Positions 8,112 to 19,116 of a stretch of 64,000 nt of DNA are shown here, piece after piece. The stretch lies in assembly GCA_044224605.1 (NCBI GenBank), contig JBGAKC010000003.1, positions 62,001 through 126,000 on the forward strand, written 5' to 3'. This DNA is from UBA7672 sp044224605 (GTDB taxonomy: Bacteria; Pseudomonadota; Alphaproteobacteria; Caulobacterales; Hyphomonadaceae). The position numbers were made by a program, and so were the translations under genes. Every line of letters begins with the position of its first letter. Position 1 is the stretch's first letter. The notes beneath the pieces were generated by a model. That model was not told the DNA's origin. It worked only from the letters and a program-made list of their open reading frames with translations, and did no database searches.

Positions 8112-9749
8112 ATGACCTACCCCAAGATCACTTTCCACGGCGCCGCACGCTGCGTGACGGGATCCTGCTTTCGTGTTGCAACGCCGGCGGGCGAAATTCT
8201 GATCGATTGCGGCATGTTTCAGGGATCAAAGACCGAGAAGGAACTGAACTACCGCACCCTGCCCTTCGCTGCGCGCGATATTGCTGCTGTCATCCTGAGC
8301 CACGCTCATATTGATCATTCGGGCTTGTTGCCGAAGCTGGTGCGCGAGGGTTTTTCCGGACCGATCTACGCGACCCATGCAACCGCTGATCTGGCAGGCG
8401 TGATGCTGCCCGACAGCGCGCATATTCAGGAAGTCGAAGTCAAGCAACTGAACCGTCGCCGCGTGCGCAGCAATCGCGATGCCGTGGAGCCAATCTACAG
8501 TGCTGCAGATGTCGATGCATGTCTCGAGATGATCCGCCCGCAGCCTTACGACGCGTGGTTCTCCGTGCTTCCTGGCGTGCGGGCAAGGTTGTGGAATGCG
8601 GGGCATCTTCTGGGTTCCGCTTCCATCGAAATGGAGCTGGCGCTGGAAGTGGACCAGGCGATGCGCCTGATGTTCTCGGCCGATATCGGCCCTGACTTCA
8701 AGCTGATGCAGCCGAATCCACAGGGGCCTCAAGGCGTGGATTATCTGTTCTGCGAGTCGACCTACGGCGACACCGATCGCGAAGACGCCACTCCCGACCG
8801 GCGCCGAGCCGTCCTGCGCGATGAAGTGAAGGCGGCAATGCGACCGGATGGGGCGCTGCTAATCCCGTCCTTCGCTGTAGAACGCGCGCAGGAACTGATC
8901 AGCGACCTGAGCGAAATGATGGCATCCGGCGAGCTGCCGCCGATACCCGTCTATGTCGACAGTCCGATGGCAGCGCGTGCAACTCGGGTATTCGCCAACC
9001 ATGCGCATGAACTGGCTGGCGGCGCCGCGTTCCTTTCGGGAGTGAAATCGCCTCAGTTGCACTTCACGGAAACAGTCGAAGACAGCAAGGCTCTGGACGA
9101 GGTACGCGGCTTTCACATCGTAATCGCCGCGTCTGGCATGTGCGAGGCGGGTCGGATCCGGCACAGGTTGAAGAACTGGATCTGGCGTGATGCAGCAACC
9201 GTACTGTTGGTCGGCTTTCAAGCGATCGGCACATTGGGACGCATTCTGCAGGAGGGCGCAACCTCGGTTCGCATCCAGGGCGAAGAGTTCAATGTCCGTG
9301 CCCGCATCCGTTCGATCGATCTCTATTCGGGCCATGCAGATGGGCCGGAGCTTGTTGAGTGGATCAAGGCGCGTCTGCCCTTGAAGAACCAGCTATTCCT
9401 CGTGCATGGCGAGAGCGACGCCATGAAGGGGCTGGCGTCCCGGCTTCAAGGCGTCGTTGCCGACGATGATGTCTTGATGCCAAGCCTCGATGAATCTTTT
9501 GAGCTGACGCCAGGTGGTGCGGTGCGCCTCGCCTCCGCCGAGCCGCCACGGATCGCCGCAGAGCAGGTCGCAAGGCTGGATTGGCATAATGACGTCTCGC
9601 GTCTGCTGCTGGATATCAACGACGCGCTACACAATGCTGCCGACGAAAAAGCACGCGGCGTTCTGATCCGCAGGCTTTCGGCTGCGCTGAAGAGCGAGGC
9701 GTCGCCTACTCGCTCGCATACCTCCGGCCGCGAGCGGCGGCGTCGTTGA
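8112..9749 (+). CDS. Metallo-beta-lactamase-fold beta-CASP protein (YSH1/COG1236-like)
   Basis: A 545-aa protein of the MBL/beta-CASP group of nucleic-acid-processing hydrolases (relatives of archaeal and eukaryotic CPSF73). The metal motif is HAHIDH (residues 64-69), preceded by ILIDCGMFQG. Later beta-CASP features are present: PSFAVERAQE, ASGMCEAGRIRHRL, GFQAIGTLGR and a late SGHADGPEL block with HGE. Predicted role: RNA endo- or exonuclease in the cytosol. The bacterial branch is often found beside USP and ADP-forming CoA-ligase genes, as here. RNA specificity is inferred. Confidence 0.9.
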   Translation: MTYPKITFHGAARCVTGSCFRVATPAGEILIDCGMFQGSKTEKELNYRTLPFAARDIAAVILSHAHIDHSGLLPKLVREGFSGPIYATHATADLAGVMLPDSAHIQEVEVKQLNRRRVRSNRDAVEPIYSAADVDACLEMIRPQPYDAWFSVLPGVRARLWNAGHLLGSASIEMELALEVDQAMRLMFSADIGPDFKLMQPNPQGPQGVDYLFCESTYGDTDREDATPDRRRAVLRDEVKAAMRPDGALLIPSFAVERAQELISDLSEMMASGELPPIPVYVDSPMAARATRVFANHAHELAGGAAFLSGVKSPQLHFTETVEDSKALDEVRGFHIVIAASGMCEAGRIRHRLKNWIWRDAATVLLVGFQAIGTLGRILQEGATSVRIQGEEFNVRARIRSIDLYSGHADGPELVEWIKARLPLKNQLFLVHGESDAMKGLASRLQGVVADDDVLMPSLDESFELTPGGAVRLASAEPPRIAAEQVARLDWHNDVSRLLLDINDALHNAADEKARGVLIRRLSAALKSEASPTRSHTSGRERRRR

Positions 9750-10067
9750 CGGATGGCAGGTCGCGTAGGGGCGCTGGCAGATCAAGGGCGCAATCGGCTC
9801 CGCTCGGGCAAGTGACGCCAAGCTCATCGCGAGCCAGCACATGAGCTTCAATGGCGCTGACACCCGAGGTCCAGAATGATCGGCTTTCCGCCCGGGGCCG
9901 CTCGAAGCATGGTCTGAAATCGCGAGAGATTTCGGGCCAACTGTCCCGAAAGACACAAGACTTATCAGCACTCGATAGGGGCATGAATTGACCACGCGCA
10001 ATGCGACCTTGGCTGAATGTCTCATCCTGTGATTTGAATTGCACCCTGAGCTGCACAGGCCCGGCTG
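9750..10067. other. Gene-free stretch upstream of the acetate-CoA ligase operon
   Basis: No convincing gene on either strand. It contains TTGAC-CACG-CGCAA at 9988-10001, which has one perfect FixK half-site and a poor second half. Its centre is 73 bp from the ATG at 10068, so it may be a weak regulator site for the operon. Confidence 0.4.
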
Positions 10068-11818
<1,751 letters not shown>

Positions 11819-11822
<4 letters not shown>

Positions 11823-13837
11823 AATCCGCATCGACCAAGCCCCGGCTGACCCATGCGCATGTTCTTGATCTACTGCGCCTGATGATGCGCATCCGCCGCT
11901 TCGAACAGAAATGCGCTGAACTCTACACGCAGGAAAAGATCCGCGGCTTCCTCCATCTTTATGACGGCGAGGAAGCAGTCGCCGCTGGCGTCATTCCGGT
12001 GCTGGAGGAGCAGGATCGCGTCGTCGCCACCTATCGCGAGCATGGCCATGCGCTGGCGCGCGGCGTGACGATGAACGCGGCGATGGCGGAGATGTACGGC
12101 AAGCGCGAAGGGTGCAGCGGCGGACGCGGCGGCTCGATGCATCTGTTCGACGCAAGACACAACTTTTATGGCGGCAACGCCATTGTCGGCGGCGGCCTGC
12201 CGCTGGCGATCGGCCTTGCCCTCGGCGATCACATGCGCAAATCCGGCGCGGTGACAGCCTGCTTTTTCGGCGAGGGCGCCGCCGCCGAAGGCGAGTTCCA
12301 CGAAAGCCTCAACCTCGCGGCGCTGTGGGGCCTGCCCGTACTATTTGTGTGCGAGAACAATCTCTACGCCATGGGCACGGCGCTGGCGCTGTCAGAATCC
12401 GAGACTGACATCCACCACAAGGCGGAATCCTATCGGATCACCGCCGAAGCAGTCGATGGCATGGATGTGGTGGCAGTCGAAGCCGCCGCACGGCGCGCGA
12501 TCGCACAGGTGCGCGCAACCGGGAAGCCATACTTTCTCGAGTGTCGCACCTATCGCTTCCGCGCGCATTCGATGTTCGATGCCCAGCTTTACCGCGACAA
12601 ACATGAGATCGAGGCATGGAAGGCCAGGGACCCCATTGCACGCTTCCAGAACTGGGCGCTGGAAAGCGGCCTCGTACACGCCGAAGACGTCACGCGCATC
12701 GGGACAGAAGCCGATCGCGAAGTCGCCGAGGCAGCAGCCTTCGCTGAAGCGGGAACCTGGGAGCCCGTCGAAGACCTGGCCCGTTATGTCTATGCCCCTG
12801 ACCGCCCGGCGCCGCCAGCGACCAAGCCCTCGACGGCGCCGAAAATGGAGACCACCTATCGCGAGGCGGTGCGCGCGGCGATCTCGGATGCACTCGATCG
12901 CGACGACCGCATCTTCCTGATGGGCGAGGACGTCGGTCGCTACGGCGGCTGCTATGCCGTATCCAAGGGACTGCTGGACAAGTACGGACCCGACCGCATC
13001 AGGGACACGCCGCTTTCGGAGGCTGGTTTTACGGGCGCCGGCATTGGCGCGGGGATGGCGGGCATGCGGCCGATCGTCGAGGTGATGACGGTCAATTTCA
13101 GCCTGCTCGCGCTCGACCAGATCCTCAACAACGCGGCTACGATCCGGCATATGTCGGGCAACCAGTTCGGCTGCCCGGTGGTGATCCGGATGGCGACCGG
13201 CGCAGGCCGCCAGCTCGCCGCGCAGCACTCCCATAGTCTTGAAGGCTGGTTCGCACACATCCCGGGCATCCGCGTGCTCGCGCCGGCGACGCTGGAAGAT
13301 GCGCGCGGCATGCTTTGGACCGCTCTGCAGGAGCCCGACCCCGTGCTCATCTTCGAGAATGTCATGCTCTACAACATGAAGGGCGAGATCGCCGCCGACG
13401 CCGGCCCAGTCGACATCGACCGCGCAGCCATTCGTCGAATGGGTGAAGATGTCACGCTCATCACCTATGGCGGATCGCTCGGCAAGACACTCGAAGCGGC
13501 CGACCAGCTGGCAAAGGAAGGCGTGCGCGCGGAGGTGATCGACCTGCGCACGCTTCGCCCGCTCGATGACGCCACAATCATCGCCTCGCTCCGCAAGACG
13601 CGCCGCGCCGTCATCGTTGATGAGGGCTGGCGGAGCGGCGGAATTTCCTCCGAGATCGGCATGCGCATTGTCGAGCAGGCCTTCTTCGATCTCGATGCGC
13701 CGATTGCGCGCGTGTGCAGCGAGGAGGTTCCGATCCCGTACGCCCGGCATCTCGAGGCGGCGGCTATCCCGCAGGTCGACAAGATCGTCGCTGCGGCCCG
13801 AGGCCTGGTTGGCAAGCGACAGGGCGCGCCGGCGTGA
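11819..13837 (+). CDS. 2-oxoacid dehydrogenase E1, alpha-beta fusion
   Basis: Thiamine-diphosphate-dependent decarboxylase of a pyruvate- or branched-chain-type dehydrogenase complex, with the two normally separate subunits fused in one 672-aa chain. Residues 1 to about 330 are the alpha part: EHGHALARGV, GGRGGSMHLFD, and the ThDP/Mg motif beginning GEGAAAEGEF and ending in ENN. A Pro/Ala-rich linker follows, then the beta part from about 343 (MGEDVGRYGG, HSLEGWFAHIPG, VDEGWRSGG). It overlaps both neighbours by 4 bp. Acetoin or 2-oxoisovalerate are possible substrates besides pyruvate. Confidence 0.9.
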
Positions 13838-15000
13838 CCGACTTCCTCATGCCTTCGCTCGGCGCCGACATGGAGGACGCCACACTCATCGAATGGCTGG
13901 CAAAGCCGGGCGACAAGATGAAACGCGGCGATGTCATCGCTGTGGTCGAAACCGAAAAGGGCGCCATTGAGATCGAGGTGTTCGAGGATGGCGTGCTCGA
14001 GGAACACGTGGTCGCGCCAGGCGCCGTGTTGCCCGTAGGCGCGGTGATGGCGCGGTATCGCGGCGCTGCCGAGACTGCCGCCTCGACGCCTGCCGCCTCG
14101 ATGCCTGCACCCGCCCGCGCGGCGCCAAGACCTCCAACCATACCCGCAGCGCGGTCACCCTCGCGCGCCCCGCTCGCCGCCGGTCCTCGCGCTTCGCCTG
14201 CGGCGCGCCGGCTTGCCGAGGAATTGGGCGTCGACCTCGCCTCCATCGCCGGCAGCGGCCCCGCGGGCGCGATAACCCGCGAGGATGTCGCCGCAAGAGC
14301 GGGAGCCCCTGCCGGAAAGAAGACCGCAGGCTTTGATTTCACCGCCATGCGGCGCGCCATCGCGGCCGCAATGGGGAGGTCAAAACGCGAAATCCCACAC
14401 TATTATCTCAGCCACACGATCGACATCGGTGTGGCGCAGGATTGGCTTTCTGTAGCCAACGCGCAGCGCCCGCCTGCCGAGCGCCTCCTTATGGGAGCGC
14501 TCTTCATCAAGGCCGTCGCCAGGGCTGCCCGCGAGTTTCCGGAGTTGAACGGCTTTCATATCGAAGGCGAGTTTCACCCAAGCGAAGCCATTCACGTCGG
14601 TGTCACGATTGCGATACGCGGCGGCGGCCTTGCTGCGCCGGCGATTCATGACACTGCCGATCTTTCTCTCACCGAGCTCATGGCAAGGATGCGCGATCTC
14701 GTGGCGCGCGTGCGCGCCGGCCGGTTCAAGAGCTCGGAGATCGCCGACCCTACCATCACCGTCACCAGCCTTGGCGATCGTGGTGTCGATGCGGTGTGGG
14801 GCGTCATCTATCCGCCGCAGGTCGCAATCGTGGGTTTTGGCAGGATCGCCATGCGGCCGTGGGTAGTGGAAGGTCAGGTTATGGCTCGCCCCACGGTATG
14901 CATGACCCTGGCGGCCGATCATCGTGTCAGCGACGGCCACAAGGGGGCGCTGTTCCTCGAGCGGACAGGCCAGCTTCTGGCAACCCCAGGTGAATTATGA
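13834..15000 (+). CDS. Dihydrolipoamide acyltransferase (E2)
   Basis: Acyltransferase core of the 2-oxoacid dehydrogenase complex, 388 aa. The start is GTG at 13834, overlapping the E1 stop (GTGA); the frame is open further upstream but only from here does lipoyl-domain sequence begin. One lipoyl domain (residues 1-76, lipoylated Lys about 42 in ETEKGAIEIEV) is followed by an Ala/Pro linker, a peripheral-subunit-binding domain (SPAARRLAEELGVDLASIAG) and a catalytic domain ending in the active-site motif HRVSDGH (family HxxxDG). No E3 gene is in the operon; a lipoamide dehydrogenase from elsewhere must be assumed. Confidence 0.92.
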   Translation: MTDFLMPSLGADMEDATLIEWLAKPGDKMKRGDVIAVVETEKGAIEIEVFEDGVLEEHVVAPGAVLPVGAVMARYRGAAETAASTPAASMPAPARAAPRPPTIPAARSPSRAPLAAGPRASPAARRLAEELGVDLASIAGSGPAGAITREDVAARAGAPAGKKTAGFDFTAMRRAIAAAMGRSKREIPHYYLSHTIDIGVAQDWLSVANAQRPPAERLLMGALFIKAVARAAREFPELNGFHIEGEFHPSEAIHVGVTIAIRGGGLAAPAIHDTADLSLTELMARMRDLVARVRAGRFKSSEIADPTITVTSLGDRGVDAVWGVIYPPQVAIVGFGRIAMRPWVVEGQVMARPTVCMTLAADHRVSDGHKGALFLERTGQLLATPGEL

Positions 15001-15245
15001 CGGCCGATCAGGTTCTTGCCGTTATCCGCGACGAACTCGCACGTATCGCGCCCGAGGTCGATTTCGACGCAGCCGATCGCCACCGGCCGATCCAGCAGGA
15101 GTTCGATATCGACTCGATGGATTTCCTCAATTTCATCACCGCCCTGCACGCGCGCCTAGGCGTCAACGTCCCCGAAGCCGAGTACGGCCAAGTCTCAGCC
15201 ATCGCCACTGCCGTGACATATCTCGTGGACAAGACAGGCGGCTGA
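14997..15245 (+). CDS. Acyl carrier protein
   Basis: An 82-aa ACP. The phosphopantetheine attachment site is Ser in FDIDSMDFLNF (about residue 39), in the usual DSxxF setting within a small four-helix protein. Its ATG overlaps the E2 stop (ATGA, 14997-15000), so it is firmly part of the acetate-CoA ligase/E1/E2 operon and not of a fatty-acid operon. It lies far from any ketosynthase in this window. It could accept acyl groups made by E2 or by the ligase; that link is inference from gene order only. Confidence 0.9.
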   Translation: MTADQVLAVIRDELARIAPEVDFDAADRHRPIQQEFDIDSMDFLNFITALHARLGVNVPEAEYGQVSAIATAVTYLVDKTGG

Positions 15246-15512
15246 GCACTGGAAAGGGACCGTCAGATAGATGATCGGGGTCTCGTGTTGGGCTTTGCGG
15301 GCGCAGCGTGTGAGCAAGATCCGCGTTGCGCTACAGTACGGCAGATACTGCCGGACGTTGACCAGGTTGTAGACGACTGCATGCGTCTTTGGGAAACACT
15401 CCGCAGGCTCGCAGCCCCTGAAAGCCAGCCTCTTTCACTCCCGACCTCGAAAGGCGAGATGAGGCTCTCGGCTCGAATGCCTTCACGAGACCGGCAATGC
15501 CGGTGTCAGACG

Positions 15513-15838
15513 CCAAGGGCCAATGAGCAACGCCTGGCCAAAGACGCGTCAGCGGAGGTCTTGGAGCACCGGCGGCGATCGGGCGACAATCAGGTGCGCC
15601 ACGAATAGCGGCGTTCCTCCGCACATTGCATATCAGGCTGCGAGAGATCGGCGAGGCAACGGAAGCCGAGATGCCCTACCATCTTCGCCGGCAGGATCTG
15701 GCGGACATTCTCGGCATGACGCAGGTGCATGTCAGCCGGACGCTGCGTGGAATGTATGAGGCAGGAATCCTCATCTTCAACGGCAAGACCGTCAAGATCC
15801 TCGACCACGCGAAGCTTGATCGACTGGCCAAGAGCTGA
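15513..15838 (+). pseudogene. Crp/Fnr-family regulator remnant
   Basis: The C-terminal DNA-binding part of a Crp/Fnr regulator is readable: LRRQDLADILGMTQVHVSRT is a standard winged-helix recognition region, followed by LRGMYEAGILIFNGKTVKIL. Just upstream the same frame gives RQSGAPRIAAFLRTLHIRLR, which fits the helix before the HTH. Further upstream the family pattern continues in another frame (NEQRLAKDASAEVLEHRR, 15522-15575), implying a frameshift near 15580. No cyclic-nucleotide-binding domain is seen. A short TTG-started product (15626-15838, 70 aa) could still be made. Downstream of the ACP operon, same strand. Confidence 0.7.
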
Positions 15839-16114
15839 TCCTGTCGCCAACCTGGCGATCTTGCTGCGGTCATGCCGCCGCGTTGCGCCAGCCAGATCCT
15901 GGGCGTGCGCGCAGGAGACACATGGCGCAAGGATTCAGCAGATGCCGCCAGCGACCGCTGCGACCGAGTCGTCCCGATGCTGCTTCGTTTGACCGCAAGC
16001 CACTTTCACATGTCCGCCGACAGTCGTCGAAACCATCGCGTCGAGGGGCTGGCGTGGTGATGGCGCAGGCTTGCGACGATGTAGATTAGCGATGACCTTC
16101 AGGCTGCTCTGCCA

Positions 16115-17014
16115 TCAGGCTCCGCGCCCGGGATGATGCAGAAGCATGCCGGGCTGATGTATACGCGAGTCATAGTTGAGATGAAGACGCACGCCGTCGG
16201 GCGTCGCGCTCGCTATCTCCTGGCGGATATGATCCTGAGCGAGCGTGACCACGCAGAAACTGGGGTGGGTCCCGCGCAAGCGGGTGGAAAGCGTTCCCGA
16301 TCCCATCTGAACCATGTGACGCTGAGGCCCGTCGATCGCGTGGGCAAAGGCGTCATGTATGTGGCCGGTCAAGATCACATCGACATGAGCCGCAGCGCAG
16401 CGCTGCAACGCCTTTCCTCCGCGTTTTGTCTCGACAGAAATCTGCGCGTGCGCCGGCTCGCGTAGGGGGTGATGGCAGACGAGAACACGCCACACGTGCG
16501 CTGGCCCGCCGGCAAGTCGATGAAGCGTCTCTTCAAGATCATCCAGATTGATGACGCCGTCGGCCCAGTTTATCCGGCCCTGCACGCCGCGGGCCGAATT
16601 TATTGCGGAGAGACGCACCTGTCCTTCACCAAGCTCCACGAGCCTACCCACAGCATCATTCTTTGCGACGTAATGCGCATAGCGCCGAAACGGAGCGAGC
16701 ATGCGTGAGGGAACCTGCAACGGCAGGTGAAGCGCCGGCGTATCATGATTGCCTGGCGCGGCGACCCAGGGAACGCCCAGACTGTCCAGCCAGTTGCAGG
16801 CCGCGGCAAATTCCTGTCTTCGCCCGTTTTGCGTGATGTCTCCTGCAACCACAACCGCGTCGGGCGGATGTTCACGAACGTAGGTTGTCACGGCTTCGAG
16901 CGCAGCTTGGTTGACCGCCCCGAAATGAATGTCGGAGAGGTGTACCAGCCTGGTTTCCGGCAACAGGGAAGCGGGTTGCATCAAGGTTGTGGACCTTGCC
17001 TCATGACCAATCAT
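16115..17014 (-). CDS. Metallophosphoesterase
   Basis: Calcineurin-like phosphoesterase of 299 aa with the dinuclear-metal motifs in order: LSDIHFG, GDITQNG, GNHDTP, CHHPL and GHIHD. It resembles cyclic-nucleotide phosphodiesterase/3',5'-cAMP phosphodiesterase-like members, but the substrate is not determinable. Start: ATG at 17014, or a second Met 11 codons in (16981); neither has a strong ribosome site. It is divergent from the diacylglycerol-kinase-like gene, and the FixK box between them fits only the latter. Confidence 0.88.
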   Translation of the reverse strand: MIGHEARSTTLMQPASLLPETRLVHLSDIHFGAVNQAALEAVTTYVREHPPDAVVVAGDITQNGRRQEFAAACNWLDSLGVPWVAAPGNHDTPALHLPLQVPSRMLAPFRRYAHYVAKNDAVGRLVELGEGQVRLSAINSARGVQGRINWADGVINLDDLEETLHRLAGGPAHVWRVLVCHHPLREPAHAQISVETKRGGKALQRCAAAHVDVILTGHIHDAFAHAIDGPQRHMVQMGSGTLSTRLRGTHPSFCVVTLAQDHIRQEIASATPDGVRLHLNYDSRIHQPGMLLHHPGRGA

Positions 17015-17204
17015 AATGGATCACACATGCGCAACATAGCGCGCTGATCTCCCACAAGAGCGAACTGTTCGGACCAGTAGGAAAATCAAGGGTATTCAGC
17101 CAGGATCCAGGCAAACGACGCGAGGCGCCCTTTGATGATCATTCAGGGGCAGTCTGGATGGCGTCATGCCTTTTTTGTAGACCACCAAGACGTAATGGAT
17201 CGCG

Positions 17205-17218
17205 TTGACGTGCGTCAA
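17205..17218. promoter_or_regulatory. FixK/FNR box, perfect palindrome
   Basis: TTGAC-GTGC-GTCAA, both half-sites perfect. Centre 17211.5, which is 53.5 bp upstream of the GTG at 17265; a class II promoter would start near 17253. Confidence 0.75.
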
Positions 17219-17264
17219 GCGGCCCCGGATTTGCTCCTGGCGTAATTGGAAAAAAGGGCCGCGC

Positions 17265-18137
17265 GTGAAGACGATTGCCTTGGTCAATTCGATGGCCGGA
17301 TCAGTTGGTCCGGGCGGAGCGCGACGTCTTCGAAAGGCGATGAAGGGCGTCGGGCTCGAACATGCGGAGATCCGCGAATTTGACCACGCCAACAGCGCAG
17401 CGCAGCTCGCGGGAATCGAGGCGGAGGCTCCCGATCTGCTGATCTCATGGGGTGGAGACGGCACGCAGCGGGCCGTGCTTGAGCGGCTTGGCCGCCAGTC
17501 GTCCAGACTTCTCCTCCTGCCGGGCGGCACCATGAACCTGCTGTCCAAATGGCTACATGGCGACCGTCCTTGGGAGACAATTCTCTGGTCGGTGCTGGCA
17601 TCACCCACCACCAGAATCCTGCCCGCGGGCAAGGTGGGCGAGCATCTGTTCTTCTGCGCACTGCTTGCGGGCGTCGCGGCCCGCTTTGCCGAAGCGCGCG
17701 AGGACATGCGCCGCGGCGACCTCGGGCGCGCATTGCAGGATACTGGCGCAGCGCTTGACAGCATTGGCATGATCCACCTGTCGACATCGTTCGGAAGCGA
17801 CCGACAGCATACAGATCATCACTTCCCTTCCGGCAACGTCGTTGGCGCGCTTGTCGGTCCACTCGCCGGCAACAAGCGCATGGAAGTCATTCGTTCAGCT
17901 CTGCCTTCGGCAATGTCAGCGGTTGAATTTGCCTGGTCGACGTTCACGTCTGGCTGGCGCCAACGACCTGATCTTTCCATCGAGCCGGCCGACGTCCTGA
18001 TCGTCGAGGACGCCGATGGCGTCGATATCCCGACAATCATAGACGGAGAGCGGATTCAAACGGGACCATCGCTCACGGTTACGTTTGTCGAAGAAGCGGC
18101 CGCCTGCCTCGTCGCCGACACCAGCCTGCAGTCGTAA
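17265..18137 (+). CDS. Diacylglycerol kinase-family lipid kinase
   Basis: Lipid kinase-like protein of 290 aa with the nucleotide motif SWGGDGTQRAV (GGDGT about 63-67) and the following LLPGGTMNLL block of the DAGK/YegS family. It probably phosphorylates diacylglycerol or a related lipid at the membrane. The start is the GTG at 17265; a TTG-initiated extension to 17205 would run through the FixK box and reads unlike the family. A perfect FixK/FNR box lies 47 bp upstream. Its 3' end overlaps a doubtful small gene on the opposite strand. Confidence 0.85.
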   Translation: MKTIALVNSMAGSVGPGGARRLRKAMKGVGLEHAEIREFDHANSAAQLAGIEAEAPDLLISWGGDGTQRAVLERLGRQSSRLLLLPGGTMNLLSKWLHGDRPWETILWSVLASPTTRILPAGKVGEHLFFCALLAGVAARFAEAREDMRRGDLGRALQDTGAALDSIGMIHLSTSFGSDRQHTDHHFPSGNVVGALVGPLAGNKRMEVIRSALPSAMSAVEFAWSTFTSGWRQRPDLSIEPADVLIVEDADGVDIPTIIDGERIQTGPSLTVTFVEEAAACLVADTSLQS

Positions 18138-18408
18138 CCGCCCACATCAAGCGCCGAATACCTGTGGCCTCGATAGCGCATTTCCCGGTTTCTTCGTCGA
18201 ACGTCACGGCGCCCATGGGCCGATCCCACCTCGTCACGCCGGGCAGCGCCTGCACAATCAAGATGGTCCGCACGACGGATGCCGCAGAACCGAAAACGAG
18301 TGAGATAGCAAGGCTCCAGAAGATGGGATTGGAGGGGATTGGGACGAACTGCGGTCGTCCTATGAAGTAGCCTGTTTTGAACTCCAATTCGTCTCCAACC
18401 TCGGTCAT
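18079..18408 (-). CDS. Possible small membrane protein or transporter remnant
   Basis: A 109-aa frame with one hydrophobic segment, NPIFWSLAISLVFGSAASVV, whose pattern resembles the last transmembrane helix of RND-type efflux pumps. The remainder, with an Arg-rich tail, does not. It lies downstream of the minus-strand genes at 18490-19948 and its 3' end overlaps the lipid kinase by 59 bp. It could be a decayed transporter end or a real small protein. Confidence 0.35.
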   Translation of the reverse strand: MTEVGDELEFKTGYFIGRPQFVPIPSNPIFWSLAISLVFGSAASVVRTILIVQALPGVTRWDRPMGAVTFDEETGKCAIEATGIRRLMWAVTTAGWCRRRGRRPLLRQT

Positions 18409-18489
18409 GTAGCTACTCGCGCCGACGGTGCGTTGCGATCAAAGCGACGCGAAGACGCCGCGACATGACAGCGCCAATCGCTGCCAGTG

Positions 18490-19116
18490 TCAGCTGGCGG
18501 ACCCGACAGACGCCGCATGCGGGGAACCTTGACCGGCATCACGGGAGGAGACGATCTCCACAGGGGCCGCCGCCAGCCGCTCGAACAGTTTGCGACGACG
18601 GGCGAGCGGCCACCATTCAAACAGCAGTATTTCGATGGGCCGCCAGTTGGCGACCCATCCGACTATCACCACTCCCTCAGAAAAGAAGCCCGCAACCGCG
18701 TTACCTGCTGCTGCGTCGCGGAGAAGCTGCCGAATGCCAATGCAAACGCCCAACACGCACAGGCCGATGACGAGCGTGACTTGGGCAATTCCGAGCAGTT
18801 CCCGCATGTCGCTTTGCGTACGTTGCGCCCGGTACTGGAAGTGTCCGGCTATTGCAGCGCGTAGATTCTGCGTGTCGACACTTACCGCTACTTCCGGCGG
18901 AAGATAGATGCGGATGGTGAAGCGGGCGTCGGCAGCGTGCTCGCGTGCCCATCCGACTACAAACTCTTCGGCGCTTCGCGCAAGATCGCGGGTGGGTATG
19001 GGAAACGGATCAAATGGGTCGAAGAGCTGTTCTAAGGTATTCAACCTCAGTTCGATGAGGCCAGATGGTCGCTCGCCTGCCAATTTTCTTCTCTCATGCT
19101 GCGGGCTGCGCGCCAT
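18490..19116 (-). CDS. Conserved hypothetical membrane protein
   Basis: A 208-aa protein of no assigned function. The N-terminal third is soluble and distinctive: LNTLEQLFDPFDPFPIPTRD, then AEEFVVGWARE. About residue 110 onward carries two hydrophobic segments (VTLVIGLCVLGVCIGI and FFSEGVVIVGWVANW), then a basic cytoplasmic tail. ATG at 19116 is chosen over an upstream in-frame start because the sequence before it is not family-like; it overlaps the end of the helix-hairpin-helix gene by 23 bp, so the two are co-transcribed. Function unknown. Confidence 0.7.
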   Translation of the reverse strand: MARSPQHERRKLAGERPSGLIELRLNTLEQLFDPFDPFPIPTRDLARSAEEFVVGWAREHAADARFTIRIYLPPEVAVSVDTQNLRAAIAGHFQYRAQRTQSDMRELLGIAQVTLVIGLCVLGVCIGIRQLLRDAAAGNAVAGFFSEGVVIVGWVANWRPIEILLFEWWPLARRRKLFERLAAAPVEIVSSRDAGQGSPHAASVGSAS

